From contig JAUNGE010000001.1 of NCBI GenBank assembly GCA_030524675.1, positions 62,001-126,000 on the forward strand: a stretch of 64,000 bases of DNA, written 5' to 3'. The stretch comes from a bacterium (GTDB lineage Bacteria; Bacillota; Clostridia; Lachnospirales; Lachnospiraceae). Shown piece by piece: positions 8,917-17,341 of the stretch (positions within the stretch are counted from its first letter, which is position 1; every line of letters starts with the position of its first letter). A program made the position numbers and the translations under genes. Under the pieces are notes generated by a model. It had not been told where the DNA came from. It worked only from the letters and a program-made list of their open reading frames with translations, and did no database searches.

Positions 8917-9801
8917 TCACAGAATCTCGCTTTTTCTCTGATTTTTCAGCAAAAATCCAAGCTCTTTTTCAAAACATACGCCTTCCTGTATCGGTGTATG
9001 CAGCATCTCAGAGCGTTTTACGGCTCGGCTGATAAACTCGGCTGCCATCGAAACACTCTCCGCAAGGCCTCGATGTTCCAACATGCTGGCAGCCACGATT
9101 GCTGAGAAAATATCCCCCGTCCCTGGACGGTTTGCGCCGGCCTTTTTCTTTTTTATCCAGGAGAAGTGTATGTCTCCGCTTTTTTTCTCACACACCAGGT
9201 TCAAAAGAAACGACCCTTCCGAAATCCCCGTAATGACCGCGCTGGACGGTCCCATGGAGAGAAGTTTTTTTCCGATTTCCTGCAGCTTTTTTCTGCTGCA
9301 TATATCTCGATACGGCGTATCTGTCAGCAGGCAGGCTTCTGTCAGATTTGGCACAATCACATCAGAGACAGCCGCCAGCTGCTTCATGGTCTGCACAAAT
9401 TCATCCGTACACGAAGAATACAGCTTTCCGTGGTCTCCCATCACAGGGTCAAGAAAAATCCAACTTTTTTCTTTTCCTTCTTCTTCACCTGGCTTTCCCA
9501 AAGATGCCACGAAATCTGTGACAATCTCCATCTGCCTGCTGCCCGCGAGATATCCAATCAAAACTCCATCAAACTGAAGCGACAATTCGCGCCACTTTTG
9601 GATATATTCTGGCATATCCTCCGTCAAATCCCTCTCAAACCAGACAGGAAATCCCAGATGGTTTGAGAGAACTGCCGTTGGAATCGGGCATGCCTGCACG
9701 CCCAGCGCAGAGATGACCGGAAGCGCTACCGTGAGCGAGCACCGTCCGTATCCGGACATATCATGAAAAACAGCCAGTTTTTTTGTATCTGTCATAGCCA
9801 T
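8917..9801 (-). CDS. pdxY: Pyridoxal/pyridoxamine kinase (PdxK/PdxY family)
   Basis: 294 residues. It begins with VFHDMSGYGRCSL, the substrate-side motif of this ribokinase-fold family, and has FLDPVMGDHGKLY for Mg-ATP and the C-terminal PGTGDIFSA with the catalytic Asp. It phosphorylates B6 vitamers to make PLP or its precursors in the cytosol. The ATG at 9801 follows AGAGGA by seven bases, and a second in-frame ATG at 9795 is possible. Divergent from it is an ECF transporter S component, a pairing that supports B6 salvage: uptake by one gene, trapping by phosphorylation by the other. No de novo PLP synthase (pdxS/pdxT) gene is in the window. Confidence 0.93.
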   Translation of the reverse strand: MAMTDTKKLAVFHDMSGYGRCSLTVALPVISALGVQACPIPTAVLSNHLGFPVWFERDLTEDMPEYIQKWRELSLQFDGVLIGYLAGSRQMEIVTDFVASLGKPGEEEGKEKSWIFLDPVMGDHGKLYSSCTDEFVQTMKQLAAVSDVIVPNLTEACLLTDTPYRDICSRKKLQEIGKKLLSMGPSSAVITGISEGSFLLNLVCEKKSGDIHFSWIKKKKAGANRPGTGDIFSAIVAASMLEHRGLAESVSMAAEFISRAVKRSEMLHTPIQEGVCFEKELGFLLKNQRKSEIL

Positions 9802-9863
9802 ACACTCATCCTCTCCATTCTTCTCTCTTTTTTATTCTTACATACTCTTTTTTACCGCGCAAT

Positions 9864-9892
9864 ACTGGACTGGTCAAAAAAACACAAACTGG
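9864..9892. promoter_or_regulatory. Possible operator of the divergent B6 genes
   Basis: The intergenic region holds ACTGGACTGG (9864-9873) and a third ACTGG at 9888-9892, one and a half to two helical turns away. Direct CTGG-containing half sites recall MocR-type, PLP-sensing GntR regulators, which often control B6 genes. No such regulator is in the window, so this is only a candidate. Confidence 0.3.
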
Positions 9893-9964
9893 ATATTTTA
9901 AACATTCCACTCATGCAGTATGATAAGGCTCATAAAAAATGAACCACACAAGGAGAATACTAAG

Positions 9965-10561
9965 ATGATAAACGAGAAAAATGAAAAAGTCTACAAAATT
10001 GTTTTAACAGCACTGATGGCAGCCCTGTGTTATGTTGCTTTCACATTCTTAAAAATCCCGATTCCGACTTTTGGCGGCGACATGGTAGCTCTTCACATCG
10101 GAAATGCATTCTGCGTTCTGGCAGCATTGCTTCTTGGCGGCTTTTACGGCGGACTCGCAGGCTCTCTCGGTATGACGATTGCAGATATTCTGGACCCTGC
10201 CTACATCACCAGCGCACCAAAGACTTTTATTCTGAAGCTGTGCATCGGATTGATTGCCGGATTGGTTGCTCACAAAATCGCACATATCACAGAGGACCAT
10301 GACGCTAAATATGTTTTTAAATGGTCCCTGTTAGCTTCCATTGCGGGACTTGGCTTCAATGTAATTATGGACCCGATTGTGGGCTTCTTTTATAAGAATT
10401 ATATTCTGGGCGTGGAGTCTTCCGCTACAAAGATTATGTCCACATGGGCAGCAGGGGTGACATTCATCAACGCGGTAGCAGGAACGATTGTAGTCGTAGT
10501 TGTATATGCAGCCGTTCGCCCAGTGCTCAAAAAGGCTGGATTATTTTTCCATATCAAATGA
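9965..10561 (+). CDS. ECF transporter S component, probably for a B6 vitamer
   Basis: 198 residues with about six hydrophobic helices and no ATPase or T component nearby, as in group II ECF systems where S proteins share one EcfAA'T module. The N-terminal MAALCYVAFTFLKIPIP resembles the conserved first helix of S components that docks on EcfT. The substrate assignment rests on the divergent pyridoxal kinase gene (inference): it may be PdxU-like. The start at 9965 has AGGAG nine bases upstream. The open frame upstream to 9920 lacks a ribosome site. It ends in a convergent region with thiN, followed by a strong hairpin. Confidence 0.85.
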   Translation: MINEKNEKVYKIVLTALMAALCYVAFTFLKIPIPTFGGDMVALHIGNAFCVLAALLLGGFYGGLAGSLGMTIADILDPAYITSAPKTFILKLCIGLIAGLVAHKIAHITEDHDAKYVFKWSLLASIAGLGFNVIMDPIVGFFYKNYILGVESSATKIMSTWAAGVTFINAVAGTIVVVVVYAAVRPVLKKAGLFFHIK

Positions 10562-10587
10562 TATGATGATAATGTGATAATATTGAG

Positions 10588-10641
10588 GTCAAAAACAAAC
10601 CAAGTGGCTGTGCGAAACATTCATTTTCGACAGCCACTTGG
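10588..10641 (-). terminator. Intrinsic terminator of the long operon ending in thiN
   Basis: A 12-pair stem CCAAGTGGCTGT/ACAGCCACTTGG with an inner CGAAA/TTTCG occupies 10600-10641. On the minus strand it is followed by GGTTTGTTTTTGACC, a U-rich tail. On the plus strand no U-run follows, though the hairpin could still slow readthrough from the ECF gene. Confidence 0.8.
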
Positions 10642-10716
10642 TGATAAAACAGATTTACCGCTGCGTCCAGATAAGATTCCAACATCACCGCGCTCTCGCT
10701 ACACCCCTAAAGCCAC

Positions 10717-11373
10717 TCAATCCCGAGATTCAATACACAGCAGAATCCCTCTGTCAAATGTGATTTCTGCCTTCTCAGAGACCAGCTCGTTGCTGATACA
10801 GAGGCTGGAGCCGATCGTAATATCTTTTTTTGTCAGCGGATACTTAAAGCCCGTCAATGTAATTCCCTTCACTTCCTCCGACAACGGCACAAAAGAAATA
10901 TACTTCCCGTACAGCGTTTCCCTGAAAAATGTGCGCCGCCCTGCCCGCAGCAGAGTAATCCGGTTTTTTTCGTCCAAAATCTCCATGTCCATGTCAGTGT
11001 CTGTGTACAGATTCAGCAGTTGAATATTGGACAATTCATGGTCCAGGCGTCCGCCCGTCGCCCCCAGGAGAATCACGTGGCTGCATCCAGCTTCTTTTGC
11101 CGCCTCCAGTGCCAGTTCGGTATCTGTGGCATCCTTCTCCGGTTTATGTGTTCTCCAGATGATTCCTGGAATCTGGCGGTAATAAGAGAGAATTTCCGGA
11201 TTTATCGTATCAAAATCTCCCACTGCTTCCTGCGGAATCCGATGCAGTCGTTTCAAAACTGCAAGCCCGCCATCAATCGCCAAAAGCCAGTTCGCTTTCT
11301 TCTCATATACATGCAAAATGGAGGAAATCCAGTCATCCTGCACACATCCTCCTGCAATCAGAATTCCAAGCAT
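10717..11373 (-). CDS. thiN: Thiamine pyrophosphokinase
   Basis: 218 residues. VGDFDT near 53 and KDATDTELAL near 80 are the nucleotide and metal-binding blocks of thiamine pyrophosphokinase, and LLGATGGRLDHEL follows, as in all members. It transfers pyrophosphate from ATP to thiamine to make TPP. The ATG at 11373 follows GGAGGAGAGACT, whereas the frame's earlier start at 11412 has no ribosome site. It is the last gene of the murE-to-thiN run, matching the end of the prpC-prkC-rsgA-rpe-thiN cluster known in Bacillus and many Clostridia. No TPP riboswitch precedes it, so it probably follows operon expression. Confidence 0.95.
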   Translation of the reverse strand: MLGILIAGGCVQDDWISSILHVYEKKANWLLAIDGGLAVLKRLHRIPQEAVGDFDTINPEILSYYRQIPGIIWRTHKPEKDATDTELALEAAKEAGCSHVILLGATGGRLDHELSNIQLLNLYTDTDMDMEILDEKNRITLLRAGRRTFFRETLYGKYISFVPLSEEVKGITLTGFKYPLTKKDITIGSSLCISNELVSEKAEITFDRGILLCIESRD

Positions 11374-11481
11374 AGTCTCTCCTCCATTTTTCACTCTTTT
11401 TACTTTTCTCACAATTCCCTGGTGTTTTGTTTTTTTGTAAGTGTATCTCTTATCATGTATTATTCAATGATACTTTGCTGT

Positions 11482-12162
11482 TTATATTTCGCATTCTTGC
11501 TCATGCGCTCTCAGAATTTTCAAGAAATTCTTTGTGTTCTCCTCGATATCTCCATGAAATATCGCAGACCCAGCTACAATCACATTGGCTCCGGCCTCAA
11601 GAATGTGTGGCAGATTCGCGCAGGTGACGCCGCCGTCAACCTCAATATCCACGCGCCCTGCCAGTCCTCGGCTCTCCAGTTTTTGGCGGAGTGCACGAAT
11701 CTTATCGAGTGTATACGGAATCAGCTTCTGGCCGCCGAATCCAGGATTGACAGTCATAATTAAAACCATATCAACCTGGTCTAAAACACAGTCCAGAACA
11801 TCTACCGGAGTCGCCGGATTCAAAGCAATGCCTGCCTTTTTCCCGCAGCTGTGAATGTCATATAACGTTCTATCCAGATGAATCGTCGCCTCCTGATGAA
11901 CCGTAATACTATCCGCCCCACAGTCAGCGATGGTTTTGATATAGCGCTCTGGCGCCTGCACCATCATGTGTACATCAAAAACTTGTTTGGATGCTGCGCG
12001 CAGCTGCTCTATGACAGGCATTCCAAAAGAAATCGAGGGGACAAACAGTCCGTCCATCACATCCAGATGCAGATAGTCTGCACCGCTTGCCTCTGTTCTC
12101 ATTACATTATCTCTAAGGTTTCCAAAATCGGCACCCAAAATGGATGGTGATACGTGCATCAT
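11482..12162 (-). CDS. rpe: Ribulose-phosphate 3-epimerase
   Basis: 226-residue TIM barrel. SPSILGADF at the start, HLDVMDGLFVP (metal His and catalytic Asp), VHMMV, MTVNPGFGGQ (phosphate loop) and VDGGV (catalytic Asp) are all intact. It interconverts ribulose-5-phosphate and xylulose-5-phosphate in the pentose phosphate pathway. The start ATG at 12162 (a second ATG directly follows) lies four bases after the rsgA stop, with AGGAGA overlapping the rsgA end. The 108-base gap to thiN holds only a weak TATCAT/ATGATA stem and no clear promoter. Confidence 0.97.
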   Translation of the reverse strand: MMHVSPSILGADFGNLRDNVMRTEASGADYLHLDVMDGLFVPSISFGMPVIEQLRAASKQVFDVHMMVQAPERYIKTIADCGADSITVHQEATIHLDRTLYDIHSCGKKAGIALNPATPVDVLDCVLDQVDMVLIMTVNPGFGGQKLIPYTLDKIRALRQKLESRGLAGRVDIEVDGGVTCANLPHILEAGANVIVAGSAIFHGDIEENTKNFLKILRAHEQECEI

Positions 12163-12166
12163 GAAA

Positions 12167-13039
12167 TTAAAATCTCCTTTTCTCTTTTAATTCCTGGTAC
12201 AAAAGACAATAATTTTTATACCGGCTTTCACTGATTTTTCCCTCACCCACAGCTTGTTTTACACCGCATATTTTTTCTCCGATATGCACACATCCCTGAA
12301 ATTTGCACCCTCCTATATAGTCCTCAAATTCAGGGAAAAACTCCTTCAAATCTTCCGCCCCCATATCTTCCAGATACATCGAACTAAACCCAGGTGTATC
12401 CATCATGTAGGTATCTGCCTCCACATAAAACAATTCAGAATGTCTCGTGGTATGCTTACCACGCTTGATTTTTTCGCTGACAGCCCCCGTCTGCATACCT
12501 GCATCCGGCTGAATCTGGTTTGTCATCGTAGATTTTCCCACGCCGGAAGGGCCTGCCAGCACAGTGGTTTTGCCGCGAAGAAGGGACCGCAGTTCCCCGA
12601 TCCCCTCTCCTTTTCTGGCACTTAGAAACATCACAGGATATCCCGCTGGCTCATACACCGAGCGGTAATACGCCTGCCTGGTCTCATCTGAGAGGTCCGC
12701 TTTGTTGAAGCAAAGAATCACCGGAACCTGCTGCGTTTCCATCATAACCAGAAAACGGTCCAAAAGATTGAGATTTGGCTCCGGCTCTGTCAGAGCAAAC
12801 AGGACAATCACCTGGTCGATATTTGCGACTGCCGGACGCACCAGGGCATTCTTTCGCGGAAGAATCTCGACAATGTTTCCTTTTCCTTCCTCCTCCAAAG
12901 CCTCAAAAACCACATTGTCTCCCACCAGAGGCTTTATTTTGCGGTTTCTGAAAATTCCCTTTGCCTTGCACTCATAGACAGTATTCCCGTCATGCACATA
13001 ATAAAATCCGGCAATTCCCTTTATGATTTTTCCTGTCAT
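12167..13039 (-). CDS. rsgA: Ribosome small-subunit-dependent GTPase A
   Basis: 290 residues in the circularly permuted GTPase order. An OB fold (1-65) is followed by G4 FNKAD, then G1 GPSGVGKST and G3 DTPGFSS. The C-terminal zinc site GGCKFQGCVHIGEKICGVKQ supplies the Cys and His ligands. RsgA acts in late maturation of the 30S subunit. It overlaps the end of prkC by ATGA (13036-13039), a coupling found in many Firmicutes, where PrkC can phosphorylate this GTPase. All catalytic motifs are intact. Confidence 0.97.
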   Translation of the reverse strand: MTGKIIKGIAGFYYVHDGNTVYECKAKGIFRNRKIKPLVGDNVVFEALEEEGKGNIVEILPRKNALVRPAVANIDQVIVLFALTEPEPNLNLLDRFLVMMETQQVPVILCFNKADLSDETRQAYYRSVYEPAGYPVMFLSARKGEGIGELRSLLRGKTTVLAGPSGVGKSTMTNQIQPDAGMQTGAVSEKIKRGKHTTRHSELFYVEADTYMMDTPGFSSMYLEDMGAEDLKEFFPEFEDYIGGCKFQGCVHIGEKICGVKQAVGEGKISESRYKNYCLLYQELKEKRRF

Positions 13040-15399
13040 TCGCCATAAACCTCAACTTTAAAGAAATTCAAATTGTATGTCCTTAAAATCGTGCCGTTGA
13101 CGGTATCCACAACCTCTATTTCCCCCGTGTAGACATTCTCCGCGCCCTCAATTTCATTGTATTTGATAGGCAGAATCGTATCACCTGTGATGACGCGCGG
13201 TTCCATCAGCACTTTATAGACATCTTCTCCATTTACCTTCTGTTTCAGACGGACTTCCACCTGGATGCTGGATGTCGCAGACCCTGGTCCGAACACCGTC
13301 TTTAAATTGCAGCTGTCATCAATGGACGCCACATATTTATAATGTCTCGGAGACGGTCCCTGACTGACGATAAAATCGACAGCCGTTCCCTCTTCTACTT
13401 CCGAATTCGGATTGATATTTTGCCGAATCACCAGGCCGTTTCCGATAGTCTCACTATATTCCTGGGAAACGGTTCCCTTCTGCAGTTTTGCATTTTCCAG
13501 TGCAGAAATTGCATTGGCTTCCGTCATACCGATCAGATTTGGGACCAGAATGGTCGATACTGCCGGACCCGTGCTGACTGTGAGTGTCACCGTACTCTGC
13601 GGCGCTACCTTTCCGGTCGGTGTGTAGCGGATGACTCTTCCGGTTTCCACCGTCTCACTGGTCTCCTCCAAAATCTCCACCACCAGTTTATGGTCCTGCA
13701 AAAGCGTCCGCACATCCTCTGCTGCTCCGCCCACAATGGAGAGCGTATCCAGATTAATCTTATCAGAACCCTCACTCACTGTCACAAGAATAGCAGAATA
13801 GCGGTCCACTGGTGTATTTTCCGGAAATTGCTGAGAAATAACATAGCCCTTTTCTACCTCGTCGGAAGCCTGGTATTCCACTTTTATCGTCAGCGTATTT
13901 TCTTTCAGCTTCTCCTCCGCTGCCTCGACGCTCAACCCCACCAGAGGCGGCATCTTTACCTGGGTTTCACTCAAAGTAGTGCTCTCTGTCGATGTCTCAG
14001 CTGCCATATTTCCACCGTCCGTCGCCGAAACCTCCGAAGTGGCGGCTGTTGTGGGGGTCGGGCGGCTCAAAATTCCGTTTCCCAGTCTCACAGCAATAAA
14101 AATCACAATCCCAATGAGCACAAGACTGCATATCACACCGAGCCCAATCATAATTTTTTCAATCATCGTCCGGCTGTTATCCGAAAACTTGTCTGTGTCT
14201 TCTTCCTCTTGCGAGAGCCTTCGGATATAACGGCGGTCGTTCGATTCGTCTTCCCGATACCGGTTTGTCTCCTGCCGGTGCCTCTCAGGCGACATTCTGT
14301 CTATTTCCTCATCCGAATATCCTTCCATGCCTTGTGAGCGCGCCTCTGCAGCAGCCGAAGACTCTGAACGTTTTTTATATTCATATTCATGTTCCATCAG
14401 GTCAAGACGCGGCTCTTCTTTCAATCCATGAAGATGGATAATTTCTTTGTCCGGTTCCTCGTGTACCCCACCTTGTCCATGCGCTTTGTCCCAATCATTT
14501 AAAATCTTGCGCTCCTGATAGCCGATGGGAATCGTGGCATCCGTATTCTCCGAAGGAACCGGCTCCACAAAATCTTCGCCTGGATTGATAAGAATCTTGC
14601 GCAAGTCTGCAATGACATCTTCCATGTTAGAATAGCGCTGGTTTTTCCGTTTTTCTGTACACTTTAAAATCAATTTTTCAAGGCTCACAGGAATCTCTTT
14701 GACGATCTGTCGCGGCGGCGTGAGCGGTGTCTCCAGATGGGCCAGCGCGATTGCTACGGCATTATCCCCGTCAAACGGTACTTGCCCTGTCACCATCTCA
14801 TACATGGTGATACCAAGAGAATAGATATCGCTTCTCTCATCACTGTAATGCCCGCGCACCTGCTCCGGTGAAATATAGTGGACAGATCCCATCACATTGG
14901 CGCCGATTGTCTGCGCTGTGACCGCCCTCGCAATGCCAAAATCCGTCACTTTCACCTTTCCGTCCTTGGAAATCATGATATTCTGGGGCTTGATGTCACG
15001 ATGGATGATGTGCTGTTCGTGAGCTGCCGCGATTCCCTGGCAGACCTGAATCGCAATACCGATGGATTCTCTCGCTTCCAAATGCCCTTTCTTTTTGATA
15101 TACTCTTTTAACGTGATTCCTTCCACCAGCTCCATGACAATCGCATGTATATTTTCTTCATCGATTACATCGTAGACATTCACAATATTGGGATGAGAAA
15201 GCCCTGCAGCTGCCTGCGCCTCAATACGAAACTTCCCAACAAATGTCATATCAGAGCTGAACTCTTCTTTTAAGACTTTGACTGCTACCAGGCGGTTCAG
15301 CTTGTGGCATCTTGCCTTATACACATCAGACATGCCGCCTGAGCCAATTTTTTCCAGAATTTCATAGCGGTCCTGCAAAAACATCCCAATTCTCAACAT
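13036..15399 (-). CDS. prkC: Stk1/PrkC-type Ser/Thr protein kinase with PASTA repeats
   Basis: 787 residues. The kinase domain (about 10-270) has the glycine loop GSGGMSDVYKA, catalytic Lys in VAVKVL, HRDIKPQNIM and DFGIARA. A charged juxtamembrane linker (about 280-410) leads to one membrane helix (about 415-440). Outside there is a Thr/Ser-rich stalk, three PASTA repeats (MPPLVGLSVEAAE, a diverged second, and VPNLIGMTEANAI) and a C-terminal beta domain of about 100 residues. PASTA domains sense muropeptides or lipid II, and the kinase controls growth, division and germination. It shares seven bases (ATGTTGA) with prpC upstream and four with rsgA downstream. Confidence 0.97.
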   Translation of the reverse strand: MLRIGMFLQDRYEILEKIGSGGMSDVYKARCHKLNRLVAVKVLKEEFSSDMTFVGKFRIEAQAAAGLSHPNIVNVYDVIDEENIHAIVMELVEGITLKEYIKKKGHLEARESIGIAIQVCQGIAAAHEQHIIHRDIKPQNIMISKDGKVKVTDFGIARAVTAQTIGANVMGSVHYISPEQVRGHYSDERSDIYSLGITMYEMVTGQVPFDGDNAVAIALAHLETPLTPPRQIVKEIPVSLEKLILKCTEKRKNQRYSNMEDVIADLRKILINPGEDFVEPVPSENTDATIPIGYQERKILNDWDKAHGQGGVHEEPDKEIIHLHGLKEEPRLDLMEHEYEYKKRSESSAAAEARSQGMEGYSDEEIDRMSPERHRQETNRYREDESNDRRYIRRLSQEEEDTDKFSDNSRTMIEKIMIGLGVICSLVLIGIVIFIAVRLGNGILSRPTPTTAATSEVSATDGGNMAAETSTESTTLSETQVKMPPLVGLSVEAAEEKLKENTLTIKVEYQASDEVEKGYVISQQFPENTPVDRYSAILVTVSEGSDKINLDTLSIVGGAAEDVRTLLQDHKLVVEILEETSETVETGRVIRYTPTGKVAPQSTVTLTVSTGPAVSTILVPNLIGMTEANAISALENAKLQKGTVSQEYSETIGNGLVIRQNINPNSEVEEGTAVDFIVSQGPSPRHYKYVASIDDSCNLKTVFGPGSATSSIQVEVRLKQKVNGEDVYKVLMEPRVITGDTILPIKYNEIEGAENVYTGEIEVVDTVNGTILRTYNLNFFKVEVYGE

Positions 15400-16142
15400 G
15401 AAGCCACCTCGTCTATCCGAGGCATAGACAGTATCACGGAGATATTGTCATTTCCTCCATTTTCGTTTGCCTGCTGTATCAAAAGATCCGCTTTTTCCGG
15501 AATCGTGCGCGCAGAAGAGATAATGCTGCATATCTGCACATCCGTCAGCATGTTGGTTAGGCCGTCTGAACAGAGAAGTACGGTATCTCCCTCACACAGT
15601 TCCACCTCAAAAAAGTCAATGTCAATCCGGTTCTCAGCACCCACAGCCCTTGTAATCATGTTTTTTCTCGCCATGTATGCCTCGCTCCCACGCACCATAA
15701 ATCCTTTTGAGACCATCTCCTCCACATAGGAATGGTCCCTGGTAATCTGCTTTATATTCTGTCCGCGTATCAGATACAGCCTGCTGTCGCCCACATTGGC
15801 AACATACAGAAAACGCCCTTCCTGCACTGCCGCAACAAGTGTCGTTCCCATTCCCGCCAGAGTCCAATCCTGCATGGCCTGCATATGCAGTTTGTAATTC
15901 ACATAGCGAATACCCTCTTCCAGCACCCCCACAGGACTCGTTTCTTCAGAATTCTGAATGTATGTAAGCAGGGTTTCCACTGCAAATCTGGACGCATAAT
16001 CCCCTGCTTTTTCTCCGCCCATCCCGTCTGCCACCACAAACAGATTTGGACAGCATCCAACCGGCTCTTCGGAGGAAAAAATATAGTCCTGATTAATCAG
16101 GCGCTTCTGCCCGATGTCGGTTTTTGCACAAGTACGAATCAT
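15393..16142 (-). CDS. prpC: PP2C-type Ser/Thr phosphatase (Stp1/PrpC)
   Basis: 249 residues. PPM-family motifs are present: N-terminal TDIGQKRLINQD, FVVADGMGGEKAG with metal-binding Asp and Gly, LLCSDGLTNM, and the C-terminal GGNDNISVI. It reverses phosphorylation by the kinase encoded directly downstream, with which it overlaps by seven bases. The frame is open from 16151 (GTG), but the ATG at 16142 stands nine bases after AGGAAGG and gives the usual N-terminus, so I use it. The 68-81 bases separating it from rlmN contain no promoter I can defend. Confidence 0.96.
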   Translation of the reverse strand: MIRTCAKTDIGQKRLINQDYIFSSEEPVGCCPNLFVVADGMGGEKAGDYASRFAVETLLTYIQNSEETSPVGVLEEGIRYVNYKLHMQAMQDWTLAGMGTTLVAAVQEGRFLYVANVGDSRLYLIRGQNIKQITRDHSYVEEMVSKGFMVRGSEAYMARKNMITRAVGAENRIDIDFFEVELCEGDTVLLCSDGLTNMLTDVQICSIISSARTIPEKADLLIQQANENGGNDNISVILSMPRIDEVASC

Positions 16143-16219
16143 GCTTTTCACCCTTCCTGATTTTTCATTTTGCCTTTTTGCCGCCTGTTCCTTCCTGCAT
16201 CGTACTCCTTTGCATCTTA

Positions 16220-17341
16220 TCAGAGCTTATCTTTTTGCATCTTATCGGAACTTCTGGTCTCATCCAAGTACCGTTTCCGAAGCTGCCCGCAGGCGCCATC
16301 GATATCTCGGCCCATTTCCCTTCTTATAGTAACATTAATTTCGTTTTTTTCAAGATAGTTTTTGAAATTCATCACAGCCCTGCGGTCAGACTGAACAAAG
16401 TCCCTCTCTTTGATTGGATTCACAGGAATCAGATTGACATGTCCATGCATATGCTTTAAAAGCCGCGCAAGTGCTTTCGCCTCATCCAGATTGTCATTGA
16501 CTCCCTGCACCAGACTGTACTCAAACGTCACCCGCCGTCCTGTCTTCTCAAAATAATTTTGGCACGCTTTCAGGACATCGTCCAGATGATAGGCGTTTGC
16601 CACCGGCATCAGCGTCTTTCTGACCTCATCATTCGGCGCGTGAAGAGAGAGCGCCAGCGTGATGGAGAGGCCTTCCTCTGCGAGCTGGTACATCCTTGGA
16701 ACAATGCCGCATGTGGAGACCGTGACATTTCTCTGACTGATGTGAAGCCCTTTTTCGCCAGTCAGCAGATGAATAAAACGAATTAGATTGTCATAGTTGT
16801 CCATCGGTTCGCCAGACCCCATAACTACGACATTGGAAACTCTCTCGCCAGTGTGTTTTTGAATCTGGTAAATCTGATCCAGCATCTCCGAAGGCGCCAG
16901 ATTTCTCTCCAACCCGTCCAGCGTGGAAGCACAAAATTTGCAGCCCATGCGGCATCCCACCTGGGAAGAAATGCAGACAGAATTTCCATGCTCATACTGC
17001 ATCCAGACACTTTCAATCACATTTCCATCCTCCAGCCCGAACAGATACTTTCTGGTGCCGTCAATCTTTGAAATCCTCACATCCACCAGATTCAGGCAGG
17101 GACAGGAATACCGTTCCTTTAATGTTTCCCGCAGGCCCTTTGACAGATTGCTCATCTCGTCAAATCCGTCTGCCAGCTTTTCATGCATCCACTGATAAAT
17201 CTGCGCGGCACGAAACGGTTTTTCTCCTATCTGCACCATCTCTTCCGTGAGTTCTGCCAGAGTCATGGACTTGATATCCCTTTTTTTGATATCCTTTGCC
17301 TCGATATGTTCCGTCTCGCCCCTCTGTATTCTCTCTTCCAT
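16220..17341 (-). CDS. rlmN: Dual-specificity 23S rRNA/tRNA adenine-C2 methyltransferase
   Basis: 373 residues. The radical SAM cluster motif CRMGCKFC is present at about 135-142, with the catalytic FCAS downstream, the GSGEPM SAM-binding block, and a C-terminal methyl-carrying Cys region ending RREMGRDIDGACGQL. The N-terminal helical domain recognises RNA. It methylates A2503 of 23S rRNA and A37 of some tRNAs. Its ATG directly abuts the rsmB stop (TAGATG), with GGGAGG upstream inside rsmB. Placement between rsmB and prpC is the conserved order in Firmicutes. Confidence 0.97.
   Translation of the reverse strand: MEERIQRGETEHIEAKDIKKRDIKSMTLAELTEEMVQIGEKPFRAAQIYQWMHEKLADGFDEMSNLSKGLRETLKERYSCPCLNLVDVRISKIDGTRKYLFGLEDGNVIESVWMQYEHGNSVCISSQVGCRMGCKFCASTLDGLERNLAPSEMLDQIYQIQKHTGERVSNVVVMGSGEPMDNYDNLIRFIHLLTGEKGLHISQRNVTVSTCGIVPRMYQLAEEGLSITLALSLHAPNDEVRKTLMPVANAYHLDDVLKACQNYFEKTGRRVTFEYSLVQGVNDNLDEAKALARLLKHMHGHVNLIPVNPIKERDFVQSDRRAVMNFKNYLEKNEINVTIRREMGRDIDGACGQLRKRYLDETRSSDKMQKDKL

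Noticed and set aside
11374-11481. TPP riboswitch ahead of thiN
   Set aside because: No CTGAGA/ACCTGATCTGGATAATGCC-like core in the 108-base gap.
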